DNA of 64,000 bases from JAVKBW01 sp040222995 (GCA_040222995.1 JAVKBW010000016.1:434001-498000), one strand, 5' to 3'. Positions 17,000 through 27,138 are shown, counted from the first letter of the stretch. The notes: generated by a model not told the origin, from the letters alone. Numbers and translations: made by a program.

Positions 17000-17945
17000 A
17001 AAACCGGATGCATCTGGCGAAGGGTTCGACGCGATGGAATTTCGCCGGGCGCTCGGCCAGTTCGCGACCGGTGTAACGACAGTAACCACTCGGGATGCAG
17101 ATGGAACGCCGCGTGGCTTTACGGCAAACTCATTCACCTCCGTATCGCTCGATCCGCCGCTGGTTCTGATCTGTATCGGGAAGCACGCGGCAAGCCTACC
17201 GATTTTCGAGAATGCTCCGGGGTTCGCCATCACCATTCTTGCGGAACAGCAACGGGATGTGGCGGGGCTGTTCGCAAGCCAGCGGCCGGACAAGTTCGAG
17301 ATTGCCGACTGGTCGCCCGGCAAAAACAACATGCCTATTTTAAATGGCGGTCTGGCCTGGATGGAATGTTCGCGTCACAAGGTTGTCGACGCCGGCGACC
17401 ACATCATACTGATCGGCCGCGTGACCGATTTCGGATACCGCGACGGGCCTGTTCTCGGTTATCTGCGCGGCAGCTTTTTTACACTGGGGCTGGAAGAAAC
17501 GCTGGCGGATGCGGCAGGCAAGGACCTCAACACGGTAATTGGCGCGGTACTGGAACAGGATGGAAAGGTGTTGCTGGAAGAAGATCCGGCAACAGGCATT
17601 CTGTCGGTGCCGGCGGTCGGGCGGGACAGAAAATCCGCCAGCCTCGATACGCTGAAAGCGCGCCTGGCCGCGACGGGGATGGAGCCGGCTATCGACTTCG
17701 TTTATGCGGTTTTCGAGGACAAGAAGGATGCCTGTCTGACCGTCTATTATCGGGGGCGAGTTACCGGCGATGCGCCGAAAGGCTGGGGATACTACGCGCT
17801 GACCGATGATATGTTCGAGCGTCTCAGCGATGGACCGTCACAGATAATGCTCAAAAGATACGGGTCGGAGGCCGCGCAGGGCCGGTTCGCGGTCTATATG
17901 GGCGACGATATCGAAGGCATCGTGCATCCGGTCGGTGAAGCCTAG
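16992..17945 (+). CDS. flavin reductase (RutF/HpaC-like) fused to a degenerate Nudix-like domain
   Basis: 317 residues from GTG 16992, which overlaps the hydrolase stop and has GAGG at 16983-16986; ATG 17034 is a shorter alternative. Residues ~12-160 are a flavin reductase domain: FRRALGQFATGVTTVTT, GFTANSFTSVSLDPPLVLICI and YLRGSFFTLG. Residues ~170-310 form an extra domain starting NTVIGAVLEQDGKVLL, which looks like the first strands of a Nudix fold but lacks the Nudix-box Glu residues. The reductase would feed reduced flavin to the LLM monooxygenase. The role of the C-terminal domain, perhaps ligand sensing, is unknown. Confidence 0.85.
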   Translation: MAEKPDASGEGFDAMEFRRALGQFATGVTTVTTRDADGTPRGFTANSFTSVSLDPPLVLICIGKHAASLPIFENAPGFAITILAEQQRDVAGLFASQRPDKFEIADWSPGKNNMPILNGGLAWMECSRHKVVDAGDHIILIGRVTDFGYRDGPVLGYLRGSFFTLGLEETLADAAGKDLNTVIGAVLEQDGKVLLEEDPATGILSVPAVGRDRKSASLDTLKARLAATGMEPAIDFVYAVFEDKKDACLTVYYRGRVTGDAPKGWGYYALTDDMFERLSDGPSQIMLKRYGSEAAQGRFAVYMGDDIEGIVHPVGEA

Positions 17946-18015
17946 TCCGAGATTTCATCACCAGGGCACATGTGCTATTGGCCAGCACCTTCAATGACGT
18001 TTCCCGGTTTTCGTA

Positions 18016-19920
<1,905 letters not shown>

Positions 19921-19939
19921 ACAGGCGATAACAGGCGAA

Positions 19940-19958
19940 TCAGCCGGTTTCCGGCTGA
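19940..19958. terminator. hairpin between convergent genes
   Basis: TCAGCCGG (19940-19947) and CCGGCTGA (19951-19958) form an 8-bp perfect stem with a TTT loop that includes the stop codon of the minus-strand peptidase. There is no long T-run on either side. It may act as a weak bidirectional terminator. Confidence 0.35.
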
Positions 19959-20818
19959 AAGATGCGAACGACCGCTGGCCGGGTATCGGAAACGGCCGCG
20001 CGTTTCATGCCATCTGAATTGAACGGCATCGCAATGGTTCCGTTTCGGTCAATGGCGATAATGCCGCCGTCGCCACCGCACTTCCTTATTTCATCCAGCG
20101 TTTCGCAAACGGCTTTGTAGACAGGCGTTCCGGCGTAATGCATGCGGGCGGCAACATCATGCGCCGCGCTGCAGCGGATGAAGGCTTCTCCCAGCCCGGT
20201 GCCTGAGACCGCGACGAGATCATCCGCCCAGGTCCCGGCGCCGATCAGCGGCGTATCGCCGACCCGACCGGGCCGTTTGTTGAATACGCCACCTGTCGAT
20301 GTCGCCGCGGCAAGGTTGCCGTCGATATCAAGCGCAACCGCGCCGACCGTGCCGTGATTGATGTCAGCAAGACTGGAACCGTGTTTCGTATGTTCTGTAT
20401 AGTAGGCGTCGGGATTCTCTATGGCTTCCAGCCCGTGTTCGATGGCGAACTTACGGGCGGCCTCGCCTGTCAGCATGACATGGCCGCTTTCGGTCATCAC
20501 TTTCCGGGCGGCCTCGACCGGATGAACGAGGTCGCGCACTGCTGAAACAGCCCCGGCCTGACGCGATGGCCCGGTCATGACGCTGGCGTCGAGTTCGATC
20601 ATGCCGGCGGTGTTTGGAGCGGAGCCTTTCCCGGCAACATAAAGGCCGGATGATTCCATGTCGGAGACCATTGCCGTGACCGCATCAAGGGCGCTTGCAC
20701 CGGATTCGAGCATCTTTCCGCCCTGCGCAATCAGCGCGGCCATATGGGCTTCCTGCAGGCTGTAGTCCGTATCCGGTCGGGCGCCTGCGCCGCCGTGAAT
20801 AGCCAATGCAAATGTCAT
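19940..20818 (-). CDS. iaaA: isoaspartyl peptidase / plant-type L-asparaginase (Ntn-hydrolase)
   Basis: 292 residues. Family features: FALAIHGGAGARPD at the N-terminus, ALDAVTAMVSDMESSGLYVAGKGSAPN, and the autocleavage/nucleophile motif NHGTVGAVALD, where the precursor is cut before Thr to give alpha and beta chains; TSTGGVFNKRPGRVGDTPLIGAGTWAD completes the active site. It removes isoaspartyl residues from dipeptides and hydrolyses asparagine. Slightly short compared with E. coli IaaA (about 320). It ends in the shared hairpin with the ABC-F gene and has a ~280-base upstream region shared with the cupin operon. Confidence 0.9.
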   Translation of the reverse strand: MTFALAIHGGAGARPDTDYSLQEAHMAALIAQGGKMLESGASALDAVTAMVSDMESSGLYVAGKGSAPNTAGMIELDASVMTGPSRQAGAVSAVRDLVHPVEAARKVMTESGHVMLTGEAARKFAIEHGLEAIENPDAYYTEHTKHGSSLADINHGTVGAVALDIDGNLAAATSTGGVFNKRPGRVGDTPLIGAGTWADDLVAVSGTGLGEAFIRCSAAHDVAARMHYAGTPVYKAVCETLDEIRKCGGDGGIIAIDRNGTIAMPFNSDGMKRAAVSDTRPAVVRIFQPETG

Positions 20819-21102
20819 CGTGTCGTCCTGTTATCCCGTGGTGCTGGAACGGCTTAGCATTCCAGTGCGATACCGGCCCTTAGCGGTCTGTCGCTATCAG
20901 TAAACCGCAGCGACAAACCGGTAACATATGCGCTGGAGACTGAAAGTGATGAAGCGCACGTGACAACGTGAAAAACCTTCTGTCTGTCTTTGACTCGGAT
21001 ATTTTTATGCTGGTAGCATGGTTCCGGTTGGCCGCAGAAATTGTGACCAATATCTCGAATTGGTTACGCAAACAACATAACAACAGCCGGGGTTGAGGCA
21101 CG
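20819..21102. promoter_or_regulatory. promoter region of the cupin/FHMPC-dehydrogenase operon with operator dyad
   Basis: About 280 bases without a gene. A possible promoter is TTGACT at 20990-20995 with TAGCAT at 21014-21019. At 21043-21067 lies the dyad GTGACCAAT-N7-ATTGGTTAC (8 of 9 arm positions symmetric), just downstream of the candidate -10 and upstream of the ATG at 21103, a position expected for a repressor site. The same half-site recurs at other promoters of the vitamin B6 island. Confidence 0.5.
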
Positions 21103-22218
21103 ATGACCACGAATTCCGAAAAAGCGCTGAAAGACCTGTATACCGACGTGAACGATTCTCACATGTTTCCGTTCTGGGCGACAACGACCGAGGTCGAACA
21201 CGATGAGGTCAAACAGCTTATGGCGACCCCCGGCGCCATTCCGTACGTCTGGAGCTACGACAGGACAATCGGGCCGTTGTTGAAACGGTCCGCCGATCTG
21301 ATCAGCACGCTCGAATCCGAACGCCGTTCCCTTATTCTGATCAACCCGGCGCTGAAGCCCCGGCGAGCGACAGTTTCGACGATGTACACGGCTTATCGGC
21401 TGAACGATCCGAACGAGGTCATGCCGCCGCACCGGCATTCACCGAACGCGATCCGGTTCGGCCTGACCGGGACGCAGAATTTCACCGGCGTGGAGGGCGA
21501 GGACATCGTTTTCGGGCCGGGCGATATGGTGCTGACTCCGCACGATACCTGGCACAATCATGGCAACAAGGGCAACGAGCCGGCGATCAATCTGTCGGTT
21601 CTGGACCTGCCGCTGGTGGAAACGCTGAACGCCATTTATTTCGAGCACGACTACAAGGAAGACGATGAGAAGAAAAAGGAACAGTCGGCCCGGTTCGATC
21701 CTGAATATTCCCGCCGTATCTATGGGCGGGGCGGTCTGAAACCCCGCTTTGTTTCGCATGACCGCGGTACGGGGGCAGCCTCGCCGATGTATGTCTACCG
21801 CTATGACATGATGCGGGAATGCCTGGAAGATCATAAGGACCATGAAGGCGACCCGTATAACGGCCTTCGCGTAGAATACATCGACCCGATGAATGGCGAA
21901 CCGGTGTTCAAGACCATCACCTTCTTCGCGCAGATGCTGCGGCCGGGCGAACGGACCCTGCCGCTGAAACAGACGGCAAGTCAGTTGATTGCCCCGTTTG
22001 AGGGACCGGCCGGGTATTCGATTGTTGACGGTAAACGTCACGATTGGTCACGTTTTGACACGTTTGCGGTTCCGGGCGGCTGCTGGGTCGAACATGTCAA
22101 CGACACGAACGAGCCGATCGTGCTTTTCGTTGCCAGCGACGAGCCGACCTTGAGCAAGCTCGGCCTGCTCAAGCAATGGGGCCGCGACGCCAGCGGCGAT
22201 ACCGTGCGGCTCACCTGA
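21103..22218 (+). CDS. gentisate/salicylate 1,2-dioxygenase-like bicupin
   Basis: 371 residues, the size of gentisate 1,2-dioxygenases. The first cupin has the iron ligands: His110 and His112 in PPHRHSPNAIRF and a third His in TPHDTWHNHG (about 151). The second cupin near LPLKQTASQLIAPFEG lacks His, as usual for this family. These enzymes cleave between the carboxyl-bearing and hydroxyl-bearing ring carbons; some (salicylate and 1-hydroxy-2-naphthoate dioxygenases) need only one hydroxyl. It is the first gene of an operon containing FHMPC dehydrogenase, whose product HMPDC is an ortho-hydroxy carboxylate on a pyridine ring. I infer that HMPDC or 4-pyridoxate is the substrate; gentisate or salicylate remains possible. 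Confidence 0.85.
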   Translation: MTTNSEKALKDLYTDVNDSHMFPFWATTTEVEHDEVKQLMATPGAIPYVWSYDRTIGPLLKRSADLISTLESERRSLILINPALKPRRATVSTMYTAYRLNDPNEVMPPHRHSPNAIRFGLTGTQNFTGVEGEDIVFGPGDMVLTPHDTWHNHGNKGNEPAINLSVLDLPLVETLNAIYFEHDYKEDDEKKKEQSARFDPEYSRRIYGRGGLKPRFVSHDRGTGAASPMYVYRYDMMRECLEDHKDHEGDPYNGLRVEYIDPMNGEPVFKTITFFAQMLRPGERTLPLKQTASQLIAPFEGPAGYSIVDGKRHDWSRFDTFAVPGGCWVEHVNDTNEPIVLFVASDEPTLSKLGLLKQWGRDASGDTVRLT

Positions 22219-22257
22219 ATTTCCACCCTATGAAGACTCTAAAATGCAGGAGGCAGA

Positions 22258-23385
22258 ATGGCCGAAACTAAAAACACGAAACGAATCGGCCATATCGAGT
22301 GCCCGGGCGGCGGCCAGGTCTGGGTAGACGGGACCACGCTGTATGTCGGGCATATGCGTCCACCGGCCGGTACGTCGATCTATGACATCTCCGATCCGAA
22401 AAATCCGAAACAGATTCACAACATCGTGCTGCCGGAAGGCTGGCATTCCCACAAGGTCCGGGTGGCCAACGACATCATGATCGTCAATCATGAGAAGTTC
22501 CGGGAAGGGCATCCGGAATTCGGCGGCGGTCTCGGTATCTACGACGTATCGAAACCGTCCGATCCGAAACTGATCCATAAATGGGAAACCCACGGCAAGG
22601 GCGTGCACCGGTACGATTTCGACGGCCGCTACGCCTATATTTCACCGACAGCCGAAGGGTATATCGGCAATATCGTCATGATCCTCGATCTGCAGGATCC
22701 GACGAAGCCGGAAGAAGTCGGTCGCTGGTGGATTCCCGGTCAATGGCAGGCCGGAGGCGAGCAGTATCCCTGGCACGACTACACGCCGCCGCGGTGCCAT
22801 CATCCGCTGCGGGTCGGCAATCGGCTGTATGTCAGCTACTGGCATCATGGATTTGTTATTCTCGATATCAGCGACATGTCGAAGCCGACGCCGATTTCCG
22901 GCCGCAACACTTCGTCCTGTTTCCCGCATCCGACCCATACTCTGTTGAAAATGCCGCAGAAACTGAAAGGCCGGGATGTCATGGTCGTCGCCGACGAGGA
23001 TGTGGCGAAACTGTATCCCTCCGCTCCCGCTTTTGCCTGGGTCTATGACATCACGGACGAATACAACCCAACGCCGATTTCGACCTTCCAGGTTGAAGGC
23101 GTCGATGTCGACGGCAGCCCGCAGGAGCCGATGACCGGATGCCACCAGCCGTCGGAAAGACTGACCGGCACCAGCGTCGTACCTTTCGCCTGGTTTGCCC
23201 AGGGGTTGCGGCTGGTTGACTTCGCCGACCCGTTTTCACCGAAGGAAGTCGGGTACTACAAGGCCGACGCGCCGGAAGGCTATGACCGGGCCTCATCGAA
23301 TGACGTAACGCTCGATGAACGCGGCCTGATCTATCTGCTGGACCGGCAGAACGGCATCGACATTATCGAAACAAGCACGTTTTAA
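22258..23385 (+). CDS. LVIVD-repeat beta-propeller protein, conserved hypothetical
   Basis: 375 residues without signal peptide. Repeated units of the type GLGIYDVSKPSDPKLIHKWE, MILDLQDPTKPEEVGRW, VILDISDMSKPTPIS and RLVDFADPFSPKEVGYY, each about 45-60 residues, are the LVIVD pattern that forms beta-propeller blades. Conserved His/Cys-containing stretches (HSHKVRV, YTPPRCHHPLRVG, GCHQPSERLTG) could line an active site or metal site. It lies 39 bases after the cupin with an AGGAGG ribosome-binding site and is in the same operon. Function unknown; a hydrolase, lactonase or isomerase acting on the ring-cleavage product is a guess. Confidence 0.7.
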   Translation: MAETKNTKRIGHIECPGGGQVWVDGTTLYVGHMRPPAGTSIYDISDPKNPKQIHNIVLPEGWHSHKVRVANDIMIVNHEKFREGHPEFGGGLGIYDVSKPSDPKLIHKWETHGKGVHRYDFDGRYAYISPTAEGYIGNIVMILDLQDPTKPEEVGRWWIPGQWQAGGEQYPWHDYTPPRCHHPLRVGNRLYVSYWHHGFVILDISDMSKPTPISGRNTSSCFPHPTHTLLKMPQKLKGRDVMVVADEDVAKLYPSAPAFAWVYDITDEYNPTPISTFQVEGVDVDGSPQEPMTGCHQPSERLTGTSVVPFAWFAQGLRLVDFADPFSPKEVGYYKADAPEGYDRASSNDVTLDERGLIYLLDRQNGIDIIETSTF

Positions 23386-23397
23386 GGAAAGACAGCG

Positions 23398-23781
23398 ATG
23401 GCCAAGGGAAACATCACGCCGATCGGAAAGAAGAACCCGAACCTTCCGTTTCACCCGGGGGTCCGGGCCGGCGACTTCATTTTCATCTCCGGTCAGGTGG
23501 CCAAGGATGAAAACGGCACCATGGTGGCGGGAACGATTGAAGAGGAAACCCGCGCAACGATCGAGGCAATCAGACGCGTTCTCAAAGCGGCGGACGCCGA
23601 CCTGGACGATCTGTGCAAGGTGACGGTTTACCTCGAGGATGCCCGCAACTTCGGTCGCTACAACGGTGTTTTCAAAGAATATTTTCCGGAAGGAAATCTC
23701 TCGCGCACAACTGTTGAAGCGCGGGCGGCTATCGACACGAAAATTGAAATGGATGCGGTGGCCTACGTACCGCAAGACTGA
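23398..23781 (+). CDS. RidA-family imine/enamine hydrolase in the pyridine-degradation operon
   Basis: 127 residues, canonical RidA length. Motifs: GVRAGDFIFISGQVAKDENG, EEETRATIEAIRRVLKAADADLDDLCKVTVYLED and LSRTTVEARAAIDTKIEMDAVAYVP, which retains the Arg corresponding to the catalytic Arg of 2-aminoacrylate hydrolysing RidA. It is 12 bases behind the LVIVD gene. RidA hydrolyses imines and enamines such as 2-iminopropanoate to pyruvate; C3-C4 cleavage of a 2-methyl-3-hydroxypyridine-4-carboxylate would release exactly an N-substituted pyruvate imine, so it may act right after the cupin (inference). Confidence 0.88.
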   Translation: MAKGNITPIGKKNPNLPFHPGVRAGDFIFISGQVAKDENGTMVAGTIEEETRATIEAIRRVLKAADADLDDLCKVTVYLEDARNFGRYNGVFKEYFPEGNLSRTTVEARAAIDTKIEMDAVAYVPQD

Positions 23782-23807
23782 ACATCTGACACACGGGAGT
23801 GTTCCAA

Positions 23808-24395
23808 ATGAAACTTTTGGGTAGAGCAACATCGGGGAATGTGCAGAAGGTTATCTTTCTGCTTGAAGAGCTGGGAGCGTCCTACGAACGGGAAGATTAC
23901 GGCAAGCAGTTCGGCAACACGGCAACGGATGACTATCTGGCGCTGAACCCGACCGGAAAGGTGCCGACGTTGGTCGATGGCGACCTGTCGATCTGGGAAT
24001 CGCATTCGATCCTTCGCTATATCGCGCAGAAATCGAAGTCCGATCTGTATCCGGCCGATCTCGCCCAACGCAGCAAGATCGACCGCTGGATGGACTGGCT
24101 GCTGGCGTCTCTCAACGGCGCTTATGTTTCGATCTTCAAGGCGACGAAGGGCGGCGAGCCCGTGCCTGAAAGCTCGGTTGCCGAAATGAATGCCAGCCTG
24201 AAGCTGCTGGAAGCCCATCTGGCCACTAACGATTATCTGGCCGGCGATGCGTTCTCGCTGGCCGATGTCGCGCTCGGTCCGATTGCGCATCGGTGCCTGG
24301 GATTCCCGGTCGACCGGCCGTCGACGCCGAATGTGTCGGCGTGGCATGAACGCCTTGCCGCCCGTCCGGCCTTCCAAAAAGCGACCGGCGGCTGA
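23808..24395 (+). CDS. glutathione S-transferase family protein
   Basis: 195 residues from ATG 23808, fixed by GGGAG eight bases upstream. The N-terminal thioredoxin-like domain has GRATSGNVQKVIFLLEELG (the Ser/Asn region that activates glutathione), LNPTGKVPTLVDGD and WESHSILRYIA, the glutathione gamma-glutamyl site; the C-terminal helical domain includes YLAGDAFSLADVALG. In gentisate pathways a GST-type maleylpyruvate isomerase follows the dioxygenase, so a cis-trans isomerase of the ring-opened product is plausible; ordinary GST activity is the alternative. Confidence 0.85.
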   Translation: MKLLGRATSGNVQKVIFLLEELGASYEREDYGKQFGNTATDDYLALNPTGKVPTLVDGDLSIWESHSILRYIAQKSKSDLYPADLAQRSKIDRWMDWLLASLNGAYVSIFKATKGGEPVPESSVAEMNASLKLLEAHLATNDYLAGDAFSLADVALGPIAHRCLGFPVDRPSTPNVSAWHERLAARPAFQKATGG

Positions 24396-24446
24396 AAACG
24401 GCAGCGGTCAGGTTTTGCTGTCGTTTCGATTCCGGGGAGAGTTGAT

Positions 24447-25370
24447 GTGTCACGTATAGCTGTAATCGGGCTCGGAACGATGGGGGCGGGTATCTGCGCC
24501 GTCATGGCGCGCGCCGGCAATGACGTCGTCTCCTGGGATATCAACCCTGACGCCATCGATACGGCCCGGGACAGCCAGGCGGTTATCGGCAACATTCTGG
24601 ATGCGCTGGATATGCCGGTCGCCGAAACGGCGGGGTCGCTCAGCTTCGCTGCGACGCTTGAAGAGGCGGTCGAGGGCTGTGATCTGGTTCTTGAGAATGT
24701 ACCGGAGAAGATCGACCTGAAACGGGAGGTCTTCCAGCAGATCGCATGCGTCATATCCGATGCCTGCATTCTGGCCTCCGACACATCCGGCATCCCGATT
24801 TCGAAACTGCAGGCCGGTATGCCGTCGCCGGAACGCATCGTCGGCATGCACTGGTCGAATCCGCCGCATATAATCCCGATGATCGAGGTCATACCCGGGT
24901 CGGAAACGGCGGCGGCAACCGTCGACTGGATGGTCGCGTTCATCCGGTCGCTGAACATGCTGCCGGTTAAGGTCGACAAGGACGTTCCGGGTTTTGTGGA
25001 AAACCGCATTCTCTACGCCATCATGCGGGAAGCGGTGGATCTGGTGGAACGCGGGGTGATTGAGCCGAAGGATCTCGATACCTGCGTATCCTGGGGTATC
25101 GGTTACAAGCTGGCCGTCGTCGGGCCGATGGCGCTTCTGGATATGGCGGGCCTTGATATCTACAAGTCGGTCAGTTCGTACCTTAACGCCGATTTGTGCA
25201 ACCGCGACGATATCAGTCCGTTCGTTTCAGCGAAAACCGATGCCGGCGATCTTGGCCTGAAATCCGGCAGCGGCATTTTCAGCTACAAGCCCGACGAGAT
25301 TGCGGCGCTTCGCGCGAAACGAGCCAAACAGTTCATTGCGGTTCGAAAAGCGCTCGAGTCTTCCTCCTGA
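24447..25370 (+). CDS. FHMPC 5-dehydrogenase-like (3-hydroxyacyl-CoA dehydrogenase fold)
   Basis: 307 residues from GTG 24447 with GGGGAGA just upstream. The Rossmann motif is IAVIGLGTMGAGI; the catalytic His is in GMHWSNPPHIIPMIEV; the C-terminal helical domain contains VPGFVENRILYAIMREAVDLVERGV and SWGIGYKLAVVGPMALLDMAG. From memory these stretches closely match 5-formyl-3-hydroxy-2-methylpyridine-4-carboxylate dehydrogenase of Mesorhizobium, which oxidises the 5-aldehyde to HMPDC with NAD. Its place among other B6 enzymes supports this. Its stop shares the A of the next gene's ATG. A general 3-hydroxyacyl-CoA dehydrogenase is less likely because the typical HFFNP motif is replaced. Confidence 0.8.
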   Translation: MSRIAVIGLGTMGAGICAVMARAGNDVVSWDINPDAIDTARDSQAVIGNILDALDMPVAETAGSLSFAATLEEAVEGCDLVLENVPEKIDLKREVFQQIACVISDACILASDTSGIPISKLQAGMPSPERIVGMHWSNPPHIIPMIEVIPGSETAAATVDWMVAFIRSLNMLPVKVDKDVPGFVENRILYAIMREAVDLVERGVIEPKDLDTCVSWGIGYKLAVVGPMALLDMAGLDIYKSVSSYLNADLCNRDDISPFVSAKTDAGDLGLKSGSGIFSYKPDEIAALRAKRAKQFIAVRKALESSS

Positions 25371-25870
25371 TGTTGGAAATCCGCAGAGCAGGGGGCATTG
25401 CGTCGGTATGTCGTTCGGCGCTGGCCGCCTTGCTGCTGGGGATGGTTGTTCTGAATGTTGCGAATGTCATTACGCGGCACGGATTTACGTCATCCATTCC
25501 AGGCGCCGATGAAATTCTTGTCTTTGCAATGATCTGGCTGGTCTTTACAGGGGCGGCTCTGGTCGCTGTCCTCGACCGGCATCTTAAGTTCCCTGTCTTC
25601 GCCGATCGGTTGCCTGCCCGATACCGCCAGCCCCTGCTTTTGTTTGTTTCATTAGGTTCCGCCGGCCTGTTCGCCTTTACGGCGGTGTCGTCGTGGCAGG
25701 TTCTTGTGAAGCTGGACCGGATCGGCCAGACCAGTATGGCGGCCGGCATCCCCATGACCGTGCCGCATAGTGCGGTTTTGCTTTCCTTCGGTCTGATGGC
25801 CGCGATCGCGCTTTGGCGTTGTATCGGTTATCTGACGGGCAGGTTGGGGTCTGGAAGGGATGGCGAATGA
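25370..25870 (+). CDS. TRAP transporter small permease (DctQ)
   Basis: 166 residues from ATG 25370 (overlapping the upstream stop by one base) with four predicted membrane helices, for example LAALLLGMVVLNVANVITRHGF and ADEILVFAMIWLVFTGAALVAV, the latter being the DctQ hallmark. It forms the membrane complex with DctM, encoded next with an ATGA overlap. The substrate is probably an organic acid; in this operon a pyridine carboxylate such as 4-pyridoxate is a candidate. Confidence 0.9.
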   Translation: MLEIRRAGGIASVCRSALAALLLGMVVLNVANVITRHGFTSSIPGADEILVFAMIWLVFTGAALVAVLDRHLKFPVFADRLPARYRQPLLLFVSLGSAGLFAFTAVSSWQVLVKLDRIGQTSMAAGIPMTVPHSAVLLSFGLMAAIALWRCIGYLTGRLGSGRDGE

Positions 25871-27138
25871 TCCTGACGCTTGTCATTCTGCCGGTTGTTC
25901 TGTTCCTGCTCGGCGTTCCGGTGTTTACCGTGCTGCTGGCCAGCGGCATCGCGACCCTGCTGCTTCACATGTCGGTGCCGATGGCGGCGGTGCATCAGGT
26001 GATGTTCGGCGGGGTCGACAAATTCGCCTTGCTGGCGGTTCCATACTTTATTCTTGCCGGCGAATTGATGGCCCGAAGCGGCATGTCCGGCCGGCTGATC
26101 GGGTCGATTGCAAAAGCAACGGGCCGGGTTCGGGCGGCCATTCCACTGACGACGATAGGCAGTTCGACGCTGCTGGGCGCGATTTCCGGGTCCAGCCCGG
26201 CGACGGTCGCCGCCACGGCGAAAGTCTTGTATCCGGCGCTGATCGACAGCGGCGCTGAGAAACGCTTTTCGCTCGGTCTGATTACGTCAAGCGGGGCAAT
26301 TTCCATCGTCATTCCGCCCAGCATTGCGATGATCCTGTATGGGGCGAGTGCGGAACAATCGATTCCGAAACTGTTCACGGCAGGCCTGGTACCGGGTGCT
26401 TTTATCGCGCTCGCCATGGCGCTGTACGTCCTGTGGCATTGCCGTATATCGACGCCGGTGTCTGACGCTCGACCGAGTATCGAAAAGGATGCGGACATCG
26501 TCGGTTTTCTGACCGCTCTGGCGCTGCCGGTTATCGTCCTGTCCGGTATCTATTCCGGCCTGTTTTCGCCGACGGAAGCCGGCGGCATCGCCTGTGTCTA
26601 CACCATTCTGCTGGCCCGGTTCGTCTACCGGTCGATGTCCTGGAAGGATATTCTCGATTGTGCCGGCGATGCGGCGCTGCTCAGCGCGCAGGTCATGATT
26701 GTGGTGGCGGCTGCCGCCTTGTTCTCGTGGGTGCTGACCGTGCAGCAGGTACCGCAGGGATTGCTGGGATACATTCAGTCGGTCGATCTGTCGCCGCTTG
26801 CCTTCTTGCTGGTGATCAACATTGTGTTGCTCCTGCTCGGCTGTTTTATCGATCCGACTTCGGCGATCCTTGTGCTGACCCCGATCCTGCTGCCGATCAT
26901 CCTGTCGCTGGGCATCGACCCGATACATTTCGGGATCGTCATGACGGTCAATCTCAGCATCGGCATGTTCACGCCGCCTTTTGGCCTGAACATCTTTGTA
27001 ACCCAATCCGTTTTGCAGGCCGATATCAGGGATATCTACCGGGGGCTTGGCGGGTTTTTCTGCGTACAGACAACAGCGCTTTTGTGCATCACCTATATAC
27101 CGGAGATGTCCCTCGCGCTGACACGATTCGTGAACTAG
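25867..27138 (+). CDS. TRAP transporter large permease (DctM)
   Basis: 423 residues from ATG 25867, overlapping the dctQ stop. About 12 membrane helices. DctM markers: PYFILAGELMARSGMSGRLI, TTIGSSTLLGAISGSSPATVAATAKVLYPAL, SSGAISIVIPPSIAMILYGA and FIDPTSAILVLTPILLPI. This is the sodium-coupled transport subunit. Confidence 0.93.
   Translation: MILTLVILPVVLFLLGVPVFTVLLASGIATLLLHMSVPMAAVHQVMFGGVDKFALLAVPYFILAGELMARSGMSGRLIGSIAKATGRVRAAIPLTTIGSSTLLGAISGSSPATVAATAKVLYPALIDSGAEKRFSLGLITSSGAISIVIPPSIAMILYGASAEQSIPKLFTAGLVPGAFIALAMALYVLWHCRISTPVSDARPSIEKDADIVGFLTALALPVIVLSGIYSGLFSPTEAGGIACVYTILLARFVYRSMSWKDILDCAGDAALLSAQVMIVVAAAALFSWVLTVQQVPQGLLGYIQSVDLSPLAFLLVINIVLLLLGCFIDPTSAILVLTPILLPIILSLGIDPIHFGIVMTVNLSIGMFTPPFGLNIFVTQSVLQADIRDIYRGLGGFFCVQTTALLCITYIPEMSLALTRFVN

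Noticed and set aside
14714..17945. A true rut operon for uracil degradation
   Set aside because: rutB, rutE and rutG are missing and the monooxygenase does not look like RutA, so only the architecture is shared.
21103..24395. A plain gentisate pathway (dioxygenase, maleylpyruvate isomerase, fumarylpyruvate hydrolase)
   Set aside because: No fumarylpyruvate hydrolase is present, and the same operon carries B6-specific dehydrogenases; kept only as an alternative.
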